From: Pedobacter cryoconitis
GTDB lineage: Bacteria; Bacteroidota; Bacteroidia; Sphingobacteriales; Sphingobacteriaceae
Direction: 5' to 3'
DNA: 64,000 nucleotides
Assembly (NCBI RefSeq): GCF_003259615.1
Contig: NZ_QLLR01000011.1
Coordinates: forward strand, 84,937 to 148,936
The position numbers were made by a program, and so were the translations under genes. The first letter of the stretch is position 1. Every line of letters begins with the position of its first letter. The notes beneath the pieces are model-generated. The model searched no databases, had not been told where the DNA came from, and saw only the letters and a list, made by a program, of their open reading frames with translations. Positions 17,019-25,606 of this stretch are shown in pieces.

Positions 17019-18842
17019 TTACAGCTTATCCGTTAATGATTTCAAAAAAGAAACGAGGTCTTGTTTTTCTATTTCCGTCAGGTTCAGTGGCTTAGAAGAC
17101 AGCGTTTGTCCGGGCAAGTCCATTCCCAAGCCTGCTCCACCACCCTTATTGTAAAAATCAACTACCTGGTCTAAATCCTGAAACACCCCATTGTGCATAT
17201 AAGGAGCGGTCTTTTCAACATTGCGGACCGTAGGTGTTTTAAATGCGGCCTGGTAATAACTAATGGGAAAAAAGTTATACCTGCCCCGATCATGGTCTTG
17301 CTTAGGGTGCTGAAAGTCTGCATTTTCAGGAGTACCCAGTATTTCGTACTCCGTTAATTTATAATACGGAGGGATCAGTCCGTTAAAAAGTGGTGCAAAA
17401 TGACAGCTTCCGCATTGCCCTTTCCCCATAAACAGATTAAAGCCTTTCAATTGACTGGCATTCATAGCCTTGTGATCTCCACTGATATACCTGTCAAAAG
17501 CAGAATTAAAAGGCGCAAGGCTTTGCACATAGGCCGCTAATGCAAATGCTATCGCATCCATAGTAACTGTATTTTCTTTAGACAACAGCAGCAAATCTTT
17601 AAAATCACGCCGATAAGTTACTGACTGACTGACCCTTTCTACAATTACCTGATGTGATCCATTCATTTCCTGCGGATTAGCAATAACTGCTTTAATCTGA
17701 TCTTTTAAGCTTTTAACACGACCATCCCAAAACTGGCTATATTGAAAACCTGCATACAATAAGGTTGGCGCGTTTCGGGAAACATTACTTTTACCGTCAA
17801 ATGCCATACTGGTTTTAAAAGGCTCGCTAAAATATTGGTTAGGATGGTGGCAACTCGCACAGTTTCGCTTCAGATTTCCTGACAACGCTTTTTCCAGAAA
17901 GAGCTTTTTTCCAAGAGCTGCAATTTTAGTATTTGTTTTTACTGCCTCAGGAAATACAGTTATTGGGATGGCAACCGGACTAAAAATGTTTTTGGCGTTG
18001 TAATTCAGGGCACTTTGCGTATTCAGGTCAGCCTTTGAAAAACTGATAAAGCCGGATAGCTGTTCTTGTAAAGGTAAAGCGTAGCTGGTTAGAAATCCCA
18101 TCCGGTCAAAACTATCAAAATCAGGATGTTGATAGAGGTAAGCTGTCGTCCTGTCCAGACTTTGGATAAGGGAAGCTGATCCCGGGCCTGCCTGTTTCAA
18201 CAAAGGTAATATGGCTTTTTGAATAGCCCGGATACTATGTTCAGCTTCTGCTATCCCACTTTTTAATTCGGGCGCATCATATCCAGTAATACTTAAGGTT
18301 ATAACTCTAATCAGCTCTAAACGTACACTTTCCAATATCTGAGAATCTGTCGCGGTAAAACTATAAAGTAAGGAAGGCAAGTCTGAAGCTGAGCTTACCA
18401 GTAACTCTGCCTGTGCCATTAATTCTTTTTGATGAGTTGCAGGTTGCGTATCGAATAATAGCGCCTCTATCACCTGGAATCCGGAAGGCTCCTGGTATTC
18501 CATATAAGGTTCCTCGACCTCTACTTTTGCGGGTTTATTGTAAATCAATGAAGAACTCTGGAAAAAGTAGTCCAGGAAAAATGCAATTCTTTTATAGGCT
18601 AAACGGCTGTTTTTTAAGGCCTTTTTAGCCACGATGAGACTTTGAGGGCTTTCATTCAATGCTGCGATTGCGCTTTGCAGCTCATTCGTGCTTTGCGAAA
18701 ACAGCTTGAAATTAACTTTAATGTCTGCCACCAAAGGAGTTAATCCCTTACTGTCTGTTGATTTCGCTAAACCTAAAACAACAGACAGACAGGTGATCAA
18801 TAATAAAAACTGGATAATAAGCTTCAGTTTATTTCGGTACAT
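17019..18842 (-). CDS. Imelysin-like domain fused to di-haem cytochrome c peroxidase
   Basis: About 607 residues from ATG 18842, which gives a proper signal peptide (MYRNKLKLII...). A longer frame from 18899 would hide it. The first ~270 residues are helical and resemble imelysin/EfeO-type domains: GFQVIEALLF matches the GxHxxE signature with Gln in place of His. The C-terminal ~320 residues are a MauG/CcpA-type peroxidase with two haem sites, NCASCHHP and GQCGSCHFA, and the TPTVRNVEKTAPYMHNG block. Periplasmic. It overlaps the phosphatase gene by 14 bases, so it is the last gene of the phytase operon; its role there is unknown. Confidence 0.85.
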   Translation of the reverse strand: MYRNKLKLIIQFLLLITCLSVVLGLAKSTDSKGLTPLVADIKVNFKLFSQSTNELQSAIAALNESPQSLIVAKKALKNSRLAYKRIAFFLDYFFQSSSLIYNKPAKVEVEEPYMEYQEPSGFQVIEALLFDTQPATHQKELMAQAELLVSSASDLPSLLYSFTATDSQILESVRLELIRVITLSITGYDAPELKSGIAEAEHSIRAIQKAILPLLKQAGPGSASLIQSLDRTTAYLYQHPDFDSFDRMGFLTSYALPLQEQLSGFISFSKADLNTQSALNYNAKNIFSPVAIPITVFPEAVKTNTKIAALGKKLFLEKALSGNLKRNCASCHHPNQYFSEPFKTSMAFDGKSNVSRNAPTLLYAGFQYSQFWDGRVKSLKDQIKAVIANPQEMNGSHQVIVERVSQSVTYRRDFKDLLLLSKENTVTMDAIAFALAAYVQSLAPFNSAFDRYISGDHKAMNASQLKGFNLFMGKGQCGSCHFAPLFNGLIPPYYKLTEYEILGTPENADFQHPKQDHDRGRYNFFPISYYQAAFKTPTVRNVEKTAPYMHNGVFQDLDQVVDFYNKGGGAGLGMDLPGQTLSSKPLNLTEIEKQDLVSFLKSLTDKL

Positions 18843-20220
18843 GGGCAACGCCAGCTTTCTTAAGAATAGTGAACTGATCGCGGATTTCTCCATCTGCACA
18901 AATCCATTTGAGCTCTAAACGGTTACCTTCTACTTCTAAAACACTCGCTCCACCGTGTTCTGCATCAGAAAAATACATTGCATTGTGCGGGTAAGTTGAT
19001 TGTTTACCGCCCAGTTTCCCGGCAGAACCACTTACCACATAAACTGTCCCTTGCTGATGGGCAGGATCTTTCTGATAAGGAGCAGAATCCGGACTTCCAT
19101 CATTTTTTCCCGAAGAAGTACTTAAGTTATATTTTTTAGCATCAAAAGTATCAGATGGCCCATAATGTCCTTTCATCATCCTGCTGCGTTCATAATCATG
19201 ACTATGTCCGTTTAGCACAAGGTCTACCCCTTCACGCTCCATGATACGGATAAAGTTTTCCCTGATTTTCACCAGTTCTTCTTCCTGATCTGAATTGTGT
19301 GAACCCATAGTATAAGGCGGGTGATGCCAGAAAGCTACAATCCAGCCTTTATTTTTATTGGCAGCCAGATCTTTTTTTATCCACTGCACCTGCGGGCCCA
19401 GGGTATCATATAACCGGTAAGTCCGGTCTTCTTTTCCATAAGAGTCCAGCGAAAGGAAATGTATGTTTCCAATATCAAAAGAGTAAAAAGCCTGGGTATT
19501 TGAAGGTGTTCCGCCCGATTCACCATGAACAGGCATAGAGAAGTTCTGGTAATAAGCAGTCTCATGAGTCTCCTGCGCATGTTTTGCCGTCAGATCCGTA
19601 TCATGGTAATCATGATTTCCCGGCGTTGGGAACAAAGGATACTTTTTCAGCAGGTCATCTTTGTAAATATTAAAAAACTTACTCTGAAATTCTGAATCCG
19701 TTCCGTCAGAATAAGCATTATCACCCAGTAAAATCCATGCAGTGAGGTCATTGTTACCTGCATATTTAACAATCTGTTCTTTGACCCTGCGCTGATTGAT
19801 AGAATTATCGCCGCAATCCCCTAAAGCAGCAATGCGATAGCGTCCAGCTTTTCCAGGTTCAGGCAAAGTAGTGAAATAATTATCCTGATTGCCCTGCAAA
19901 GTATCTTGAAGGCCGCCAATCGAATAATAATAACGCGTTGCAGGCTTCAGTCCTTTCAACTGCACCTGATGTTCTGTTAACAGCGTACGATCTTCAGCCG
20001 CCTGATCGAGCTTAGCCAGGCTTGTGCCATAACGTACTTTACTTCTGGAAGAAACATCAGTTCTCCAGCGGATTAATATCCCGGTACTGCTGGCCACTTG
20101 TAAATAAGGGCCCCGGATTAGCCTGACAGGTTCGGTTGCCGCACCTTTTTGTTTTTCCTGTGCACAGAGCGCTAAACTCAGCGCACAGGAGAAAAATAAT
20201 ACTACTGATTTCTTAAGCAT
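18829..20220 (-). CDS. Purple-acid-phosphatase-like secreted metallophosphoesterase
   Basis: A 463-residue protein with an N-terminal signal peptide (VLFFSCALSLALCAQ). A fibronectin-like purple acid phosphatase N-domain follows (RGPYLQVASSTGILIRWRT region, residues ~35-115; core GILIRWRT), then the phosphoesterase domain: ALGDCGDN, LLGDNAYSDGTD, TPGNHDYHD, FWHHPPYT and NGHSHDYERS carry the two-metal ligands. It probably frees phosphate from organic phosphoesters in the periplasm or outside. It starts one base after the phytase stop codon and overlaps the peroxidase gene. Confidence 0.92.
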   Translation of the reverse strand: MLKKSVVLFFSCALSLALCAQEKQKGAATEPVRLIRGPYLQVASSTGILIRWRTDVSSRSKVRYGTSLAKLDQAAEDRTLLTEHQVQLKGLKPATRYYYSIGGLQDTLQGNQDNYFTTLPEPGKAGRYRIAALGDCGDNSINQRRVKEQIVKYAGNNDLTAWILLGDNAYSDGTDSEFQSKFFNIYKDDLLKKYPLFPTPGNHDYHDTDLTAKHAQETHETAYYQNFSMPVHGESGGTPSNTQAFYSFDIGNIHFLSLDSYGKEDRTYRLYDTLGPQVQWIKKDLAANKNKGWIVAFWHHPPYTMGSHNSDQEEELVKIRENFIRIMEREGVDLVLNGHSHDYERSRMMKGHYGPSDTFDAKKYNLSTSSGKNDGSPDSAPYQKDPAHQQGTVYVVSGSAGKLGGKQSTYPHNAMYFSDAEHGGASVLEVEGNRLELKWICADGEIRDQFTILKKAGVAHVPK

Positions 20221-20221
20221 C

Positions 20222-21304
20222 TTAACGATTTATTTTAAGTTTTTTACCCGCTATATCTTCCCAACGGTAATAATGAAAAGTTTTATCATCACTCATTACT
20301 ACAAATAAGCCATGCTTAAAAGTCTCATTCAAAGGAACGTTAACGACTTCTGAGCCATCACTATGATTGGCCAGCACCTTCACTATTTTCAGCAATTCAT
20401 GTGCATGGGGATTTTTGGCTGTACTTGCTCTGTTAAAGATATGAAATTGATTTGCTCCCTGGTCTGATACTAAAATATAGCCTTCGGTCGCTGAGGTTTT
20501 ATAAATAGAAATACCTTCATGATCTTCTTTAAAGCCTGTTGTTGCAAATAAAGCTAATTCTTCATTTCCTTTTTCAGGATCTGCATAATATTGACGCACG
20601 CCGAATTGTTCGTCCGAATAATAGATATAGCCCAGTTCGTTATCGACAGCGATAGCTTCAATTTCCTTTTTACCGCTATACTGACCAAATTTCCGAACCA
20701 GTTCTGCTTTAACATGCCCCGTTCCATCGTCAGTTAACAGGTATTGCCAAAGGTAAGTACCGTCTTTAGGGCCCGTTTTACGGCCAACAATAGCGTACAT
20801 TTTTCCAGCTTTACTGGTATAAACCGAAATCCCCATCAGATCTCTGAATTCTGGTGCCGTTTCTCCTTCAAACATCGGAAGACCTCCGTGATCGACCGCC
20901 TTCATATCAGGCAGAGAAAACAGGCGGAGTTTATGGGTAAAACGTTCTGTAGTAACCGCAATATCAGTAGCTTTTCCATTGAGCATCAATCCGTAAGCAA
21001 CGTCTACATTATTTGGACGTTTAAGTCCTTTCACGACCAGGTTATGCTGAATCTTGCCTTGCAGATCAAAAACATATAATCCGCCTTCAGTGGCTTTGTC
21101 AGTCCCGATAACAAGACTTTTTGAAGCATCCTTCGGATTGATCCAGATCGCAGGGTCATCAGAATCAAATTGTACTTTTTCTGAGATCACTGCGGGCTGA
21201 ACTATTGCTGAATCTGCAATAACTGCAGCGGTATTGGTAATTTTCTGACTACAGCCTGCTGCTAAAAGCGGCAGCAAAAGAAATTTTACAGGGTATTTTA
21301 ACAT
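20222..21304 (-). CDS. Beta-propeller phytase, lipoprotein
   Basis: A 360-residue lipoprotein (LLAAGC, Cys near residue 18) of the Bacillus-type phytase family. Typical blocks are DSDDPAIWINPKDASKSLVIG (residues ~48-68; core DDPAIWI), GGLYVFDLQGK, RPNNVDVAYG, KKEIEAIAVDNELGYIYYSDE (core EIEAIAVD) and DHEGISIY. These enzymes remove phosphate groups from phytate in a Ca2+-dependent way. It sits between a beta-helix lipoprotein gene (11-base gap) and the phosphatase gene (1-base gap). Confidence 0.93.
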   Translation of the reverse strand: MLKYPVKFLLLPLLAAGCSQKITNTAAVIADSAIVQPAVISEKVQFDSDDPAIWINPKDASKSLVIGTDKATEGGLYVFDLQGKIQHNLVVKGLKRPNNVDVAYGLMLNGKATDIAVTTERFTHKLRLFSLPDMKAVDHGGLPMFEGETAPEFRDLMGISVYTSKAGKMYAIVGRKTGPKDGTYLWQYLLTDDGTGHVKAELVRKFGQYSGKKEIEAIAVDNELGYIYYSDEQFGVRQYYADPEKGNEELALFATTGFKEDHEGISIYKTSATEGYILVSDQGANQFHIFNRASTAKNPHAHELLKIVKVLANHSDGSEVVNVPLNETFKHGLFVVMSDDKTFHYYRWEDIAGKKLKINR

Positions 21305-21315
21305 CGTCTGATTTA

Positions 21316-22578
21316 TTATTTTAATCCAAATGCGCCAATATTGACAGATGGTGCTGGTGAAGGATAAAGGATGCCGTTAACAGTCAATCCATCCGGGAAA
21401 TTACGTACAAAAGCTGTTGTTCCTTTATTTAAAGCTGCCGAGCCTGGCAGTAAATGGAAATCCCAGCTTTCATCTAATGTCGGGTTGTCTGTAGCGGTAT
21501 TCAGCGGGTAATTTGCAAATTTAGGATCATTCTCCCCTGCCAGTTTACCAATCACATCATTTGTTCCGCCTACAATATCGGTTTTGGGCTGAAACTGATC
21601 AACTGTAACCTGACTATAACCATAATATAGAGAATTTTTGAAAACGGAACGTTTATCCTCAGTAAGTTTCAGATCTCTTTTAATTCCAAATCGGGTATTG
21701 GCGAATAAATTGTTATACAGCTCTGCATACACTGCAGATTCTAACCATACAGAACCACCTTTTGCTGTTGGTCTTCTCCAGCCAGTGTTCAACATCGTAT
21801 TGTTATAAGCCACGACATGCGCTTGCGGAGTGCGGTCACCAACATTAGAAAGTTTAAGTGCATTGGTATTGGTTCCGTAAAACAGGTTATAACTCACATC
21901 TGCCAGACATCCTGATTTGATGTTAATTCCTTCCCCGCCTACTAAACCAGTACTGTAGAACCTGTTATTGGAAAAGATAATCTTTCCGCCTTCGATATAA
22001 GTACAATCGTCTCTGAAATACCGGAAAGTACTGTTAGTAACTACCAGTTTCCCTTTTACGTTGGCAAACCATAGTGCTGGTGCATTCTGTCCGCTGATCC
22101 CTTTATACAAACCCATTTTTACTGAGGTTGAGGCTTCAGTTGTCGCTCCGCCACCATATTCTATAATTGTATTATCCAGCAATAGTTCCGTGCAGCTTGG
22201 TGCCGCAAAGATCCCTCCCCAGAGTTTACCATATTTATTGGCGGCAGTTCTGTAGTTTTCCTCTACGGTGATTTTAACCGGGCTTGCCGCGCTTCCCATG
22301 GAATATAAATTCCCCAAAACGATAAATTCTGGTTTAGAAATAGTATCCATAATCACCGTCACTCCTTCTTCGATCGTTAATGTTTTAGTGGCAGGAACAA
22401 TAATATCGCCAGTCACTCTTACAACACTTCCTTTGGTCCAGATCCCGAATACTTCACCCGAAATACCATTTCCATTTTGTGGTACCGGTGAAGTATCCAC
22501 ATCTATATTTGCCTTTTTACAGCTGGTAAATAGTGCAATCATTAAAACTGCTGCTATCAAAAATCTATTTAAGTTCAT
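21316..22578 (-). CDS. Right-handed beta-helix lipoprotein
   Basis: A 420-residue lipoprotein (signal ending LFTSC, Cys20). The body reads as parallel beta-helix coils: VTGDIIVPATKTLTIEEGVTV near residue 55, then WGGIFAAPSCTELLLDNTIIEYGG and later LWFANVKGKLVVTNSTF (cores GDIIVP, LLLDNTIIEYGG, LVVTNSTF). It resembles surface carbohydrate-binding or protease-associated beta-helix proteins, but no catalytic residues can be named. Located 19 bases after the receptor gene and 11 before the phytase gene, it may be the surface-binding partner of the TonB receptor, as SusD is elsewhere. Confidence 0.8.
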   Translation of the reverse strand: MNLNRFLIAAVLMIALFTSCKKANIDVDTSPVPQNGNGISGEVFGIWTKGSVVRVTGDIIVPATKTLTIEEGVTVIMDTISKPEFIVLGNLYSMGSAASPVKITVEENYRTAANKYGKLWGGIFAAPSCTELLLDNTIIEYGGGATTEASTSVKMGLYKGISGQNAPALWFANVKGKLVVTNSTFRYFRDDCTYIEGGKIIFSNNRFYSTGLVGGEGINIKSGCLADVSYNLFYGTNTNALKLSNVGDRTPQAHVVAYNNTMLNTGWRRPTAKGGSVWLESAVYAELYNNLFANTRFGIKRDLKLTEDKRSVFKNSLYYGYSQVTVDQFQPKTDIVGGTNDVIGKLAGENDPKFANYPLNTATDNPTLDESWDFHLLPGSAALNKGTTAFVRNFPDGLTVNGILYPSPAPSVNIGAFGLK

Positions 22579-22597
22579 CTTGTTTTATCTATTTAAA

Positions 22598-25360
22598 TTA
22601 TAACTTATAGCGTAAGCCTATCAGGTAAGTCTGTTCGTAAAAATCTTTGCGGATCAGGGTTTCATTGCCCCCTTCTTTTTGTTTTGGCAAGTCTGCATTC
22701 AAACTATTTTTACCTTTGATAAACAACTCATTAGGTGTATTCAGCAGATTTCCAGCTTTAATAAAAACACTGATGTTATTTTTAAATTTCTTCTCTACAG
22801 AAGCATCCATCTGGATAAATCCTTTCTGCCATAAATCGTTGTCAACAAACTGAGAAATCGTATTGATCCTTTCTCCGGTATAAGATCCTGCCAGCTGCGC
22901 ATCCCATCCATGTTTGCTGTCTTTGTAAATCAATGATAGATTTCCCGTATGAGCGGACTGACCAAATAAAGGCCTGCTCTGTTCCACATTAATTAACTTC
23001 AGGTCACCACTTTCAGTTCTGATCCTGGTACTTTTGTCGGTGGTAATTCTGGAATGGGTATAAGTATAGTTGGCTTTAATCCCTATTTTATTGAAGAATT
23101 TGATATAATCTACTTCTAAGCCATAATTCTTAGCTGTTCCAAAATTGCCCGGTGTATAATATTGATCCTGTCCTCTAACCGGATCTGCCTGGATAGTATA
23201 TTCAATCGGATCTTTGATCTTTTTGTAAAAAGCACCTACTAATAACTGATCAGTACTGTTCGGGAACAATTCATAACGTAAGTCAAAGTTATCAGCAATA
23301 GCACGTTTCAAATCCGGGTTACCACGTTCTCTGTATTCTTCATAAACCGCTCCTGAAGGAACAAGTTCATAAAATCCAGGACGATTCAGCGAACGAAAGT
23401 AAGTAGCTCTCAGGTTTTCATTTTTACTCAGCCCATATTTTAAGTTTAAACTCGGCAACAGATCAGTATATACCTGTTTTCCTACCGGTCTTGACTCTCC
23501 TTGCGGGAATAAAAGATGATAACCCTGGTTAGTATGCTCTACCCTTGCTCCACCGATCACTTCAAGTTTCGCGATCTTAAAATTGAACATTCCATACCCT
23601 GCAGTAGTTTGCTCAGCTGCATCATAAGTAAGCGGATTTGCTACTGCACCCTTTGGATTCTGAACTTCCCAGGTAATGTCTGTGTAATTCATGAAATCAG
23701 TACCATATAAACCTTGTCTGTTTAATGGAAAAAGGACATAATTATTGTAGAAATTGCTTCTTTGTTTGTCTCTGTAAAGCCCGCCACCTGTAAAATCTAC
23801 CTTTGTACCTGCAATATCTGCGGTATAAGTTACATCCAGGTAACCCGCTTTATCTTCATCAGTATTTCTGGACCATCTATGGTCAACTTCTTTTGCGGTA
23901 GTACGGTTCTCCAGGAAATTTCTGCGTGTTCCGTTCAGCGTGATCGTTGTTTCATCAGGAATATCATTTTTAGCGGTAGAATAAACTGCTGACCACTGGA
24001 TTTTCAATTTCTTCGGGATCAGCGTATGCTCTCCATGTAAAGTACTGTTATAAATTTGCTGTTCGGTAAATCTGGAACGGGTAGCATAAGAGATTTCCGC
24101 ACTTCCGGCTCCGGCATTATATTCTGAAGTGGAGAAGTTTGTCGTGATCTGATCTCTTGTTTGTATACTGGTCAGGTTTACATAAGAATTAACCAGGGAA
24201 AGTTTATTTCTATCATTAAAAATATAATCTATTTTCCCATGTAACCCATAACGTTTTTGTTGTTCGCTAAACTGTCTTTCATCCATAGAAGTAATCCTGG
24301 AATATTTATCTACATCTGCCACAGTTGAGTTAAAGAATGCACTGTTTGTACCGCGGTAAGTATTTTGATAACTTCCTGCAATTAATACACCCAATTTGTT
24401 GTTTAAAAAGCGCTGTCCAATAGAAATACCGCCCACCAGGTTAGGATCTGCTTGTTTTGCTTTATAGTCTACAGTCCCTTTGGAGAAGTCGGCAGCTTTG
24501 GCATCATAAGCTCTGCCGTTAATTTCATAAGGTGATTTCGAATTGATTGCGCCTGCATCGAAAGCCAGGAACTTACGGTCAAAAAGCATCTGACTGTAAC
24601 CTGTCGCTAAGTTTGCATTCACTTGTAATTTAGAAGGTGCATCTTTCATGACCATATTAACGACACCACCAACAGCGTCCCCCTCCATATTTGGGGTCAA
24701 TGATTTGTAGACCTCCAAACGTTCCAGTAGTTCTGAAGGAAAAATATCCAGAGGAACATATCTGAATTTATTATCAGGACTCGGTATTTTGATACCATTT
24801 ACCAAAGTATAGTTATACCTTTTATCCATTCCCCGCAGAATAGCGTATTGTCCGTCTCCGTTATTGCTTCTTTCAATCGTTACTCCAGACACCCTTTGTA
24901 TGGCATTGGCCACTGTTAAATCCGGGGAAATTTCCATTGCCCTGCCAGAAACCACATTCATCACCTGCATAGATTTCTGTTCTATCTTTCTGGCCGTGCG
25001 TTCTGTAGAGCCTTCCTGTTTCGCTGCAATTACAATTTCACTCAGGTCATTAGTATTATCTTCACTCAGATAAACATTCAGCGCAGGATTATGCTCCTTT
25101 TCTACTTCAATTTGTTTGCTGAAGGTCTTGTAACTGATGTAAGAAACTTTAATGGTAAAAGTTCCTGCTTTAACATGTTTGAACTCGAAGGAACCGTCCA
25201 AACCTGTCATGGTTGTTTGTGTTGTGTTTTCCAATCTGACAGAAGCGCCGATCAGGGCTTCTCCGGTTCGATGGTCGTACACGTGTCCTTTAATGTTACC
25301 GGCTTTTGCCACCGCTATGCTTAAGAATAAGCAAAGAATCGTTTGTAAAATTAATTTCAT
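22598..25360 (-). CDS. TonB-dependent outer-membrane receptor
   Basis: A 920-residue receptor with signal peptide (LILQTILCLFLSIAVAKA). A carboxypeptidase-regulatory-like domain covers ~22-110 (GEALIGASVRLENT...LDGSFEF). A plug domain follows (RVSGVTIERSNNGDGQYAILRG at ~153-175; core GVTIERS), then LERLEVYKSLTPNMEGDAVGG (core EVYKSLTP). The beta-barrel ends in LIGLRYKL. It imports a ligand across the outer membrane with TonB energy. Being the first gene of the phytase/phosphatase operon, its ligand may be a phytate-related compound or metal complex; this is inference. Confidence 0.93.
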   Translation of the reverse strand: MKLILQTILCLFLSIAVAKAGNIKGHVYDHRTGEALIGASVRLENTTQTTMTGLDGSFEFKHVKAGTFTIKVSYISYKTFSKQIEVEKEHNPALNVYLSEDNTNDLSEIVIAAKQEGSTERTARKIEQKSMQVMNVVSGRAMEISPDLTVANAIQRVSGVTIERSNNGDGQYAILRGMDKRYNYTLVNGIKIPSPDNKFRYVPLDIFPSELLERLEVYKSLTPNMEGDAVGGVVNMVMKDAPSKLQVNANLATGYSQMLFDRKFLAFDAGAINSKSPYEINGRAYDAKAADFSKGTVDYKAKQADPNLVGGISIGQRFLNNKLGVLIAGSYQNTYRGTNSAFFNSTVADVDKYSRITSMDERQFSEQQKRYGLHGKIDYIFNDRNKLSLVNSYVNLTSIQTRDQITTNFSTSEYNAGAGSAEISYATRSRFTEQQIYNSTLHGEHTLIPKKLKIQWSAVYSTAKNDIPDETTITLNGTRRNFLENRTTAKEVDHRWSRNTDEDKAGYLDVTYTADIAGTKVDFTGGGLYRDKQRSNFYNNYVLFPLNRQGLYGTDFMNYTDITWEVQNPKGAVANPLTYDAAEQTTAGYGMFNFKIAKLEVIGGARVEHTNQGYHLLFPQGESRPVGKQVYTDLLPSLNLKYGLSKNENLRATYFRSLNRPGFYELVPSGAVYEEYRERGNPDLKRAIADNFDLRYELFPNSTDQLLVGAFYKKIKDPIEYTIQADPVRGQDQYYTPGNFGTAKNYGLEVDYIKFFNKIGIKANYTYTHSRITTDKSTRIRTESGDLKLINVEQSRPLFGQSAHTGNLSLIYKDSKHGWDAQLAGSYTGERINTISQFVDNDLWQKGFIQMDASVEKKFKNNISVFIKAGNLLNTPNELFIKGKNSLNADLPKQKEGGNETLIRKDFYEQTYLIGLRYKL

Positions 25361-25426
25361 TGTTCAAATGGTTTGTTTGTGAGCGTGTTGTTTTTTCGCT
25401 GCGACAAAATTGTATTATCCTTTCCG

Positions 25427-25545
25427 GACAGGCTAAAAATCACCGTGTACAAAATGTAAACACCGTGAACCGGGCTGTATACAAAGCGCATACAGCGTAT
25501 ACACATCCGATATAACTATTTGATATTAAGCGATATAAAAAGAAC
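25427..25545 (-). promoter_or_regulatory. Repeat-rich control region upstream of the phytase operon
   Basis: The 246-base gap before the receptor gene holds several short repeats: CACCGTG twice, 20 bases apart (25441, 25461); TGTATAC/GTATACA and GCATACAG clustered at 25476-25503; and GATAT three times at about 11-13-base spacing (25509-25537). A near-match to the -7 box (CAATTTTG, minus strand) lies close to 25410. The pattern looks like regulator binding sites, but the regulator is unknown. Confidence 0.4.
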
Positions 25546-25606
25546 AAAGCCGCCGTTATCATTTAGTTAGCGTAACATTAAGGAATTGTTAATGGCCAAA
25601 AACACC

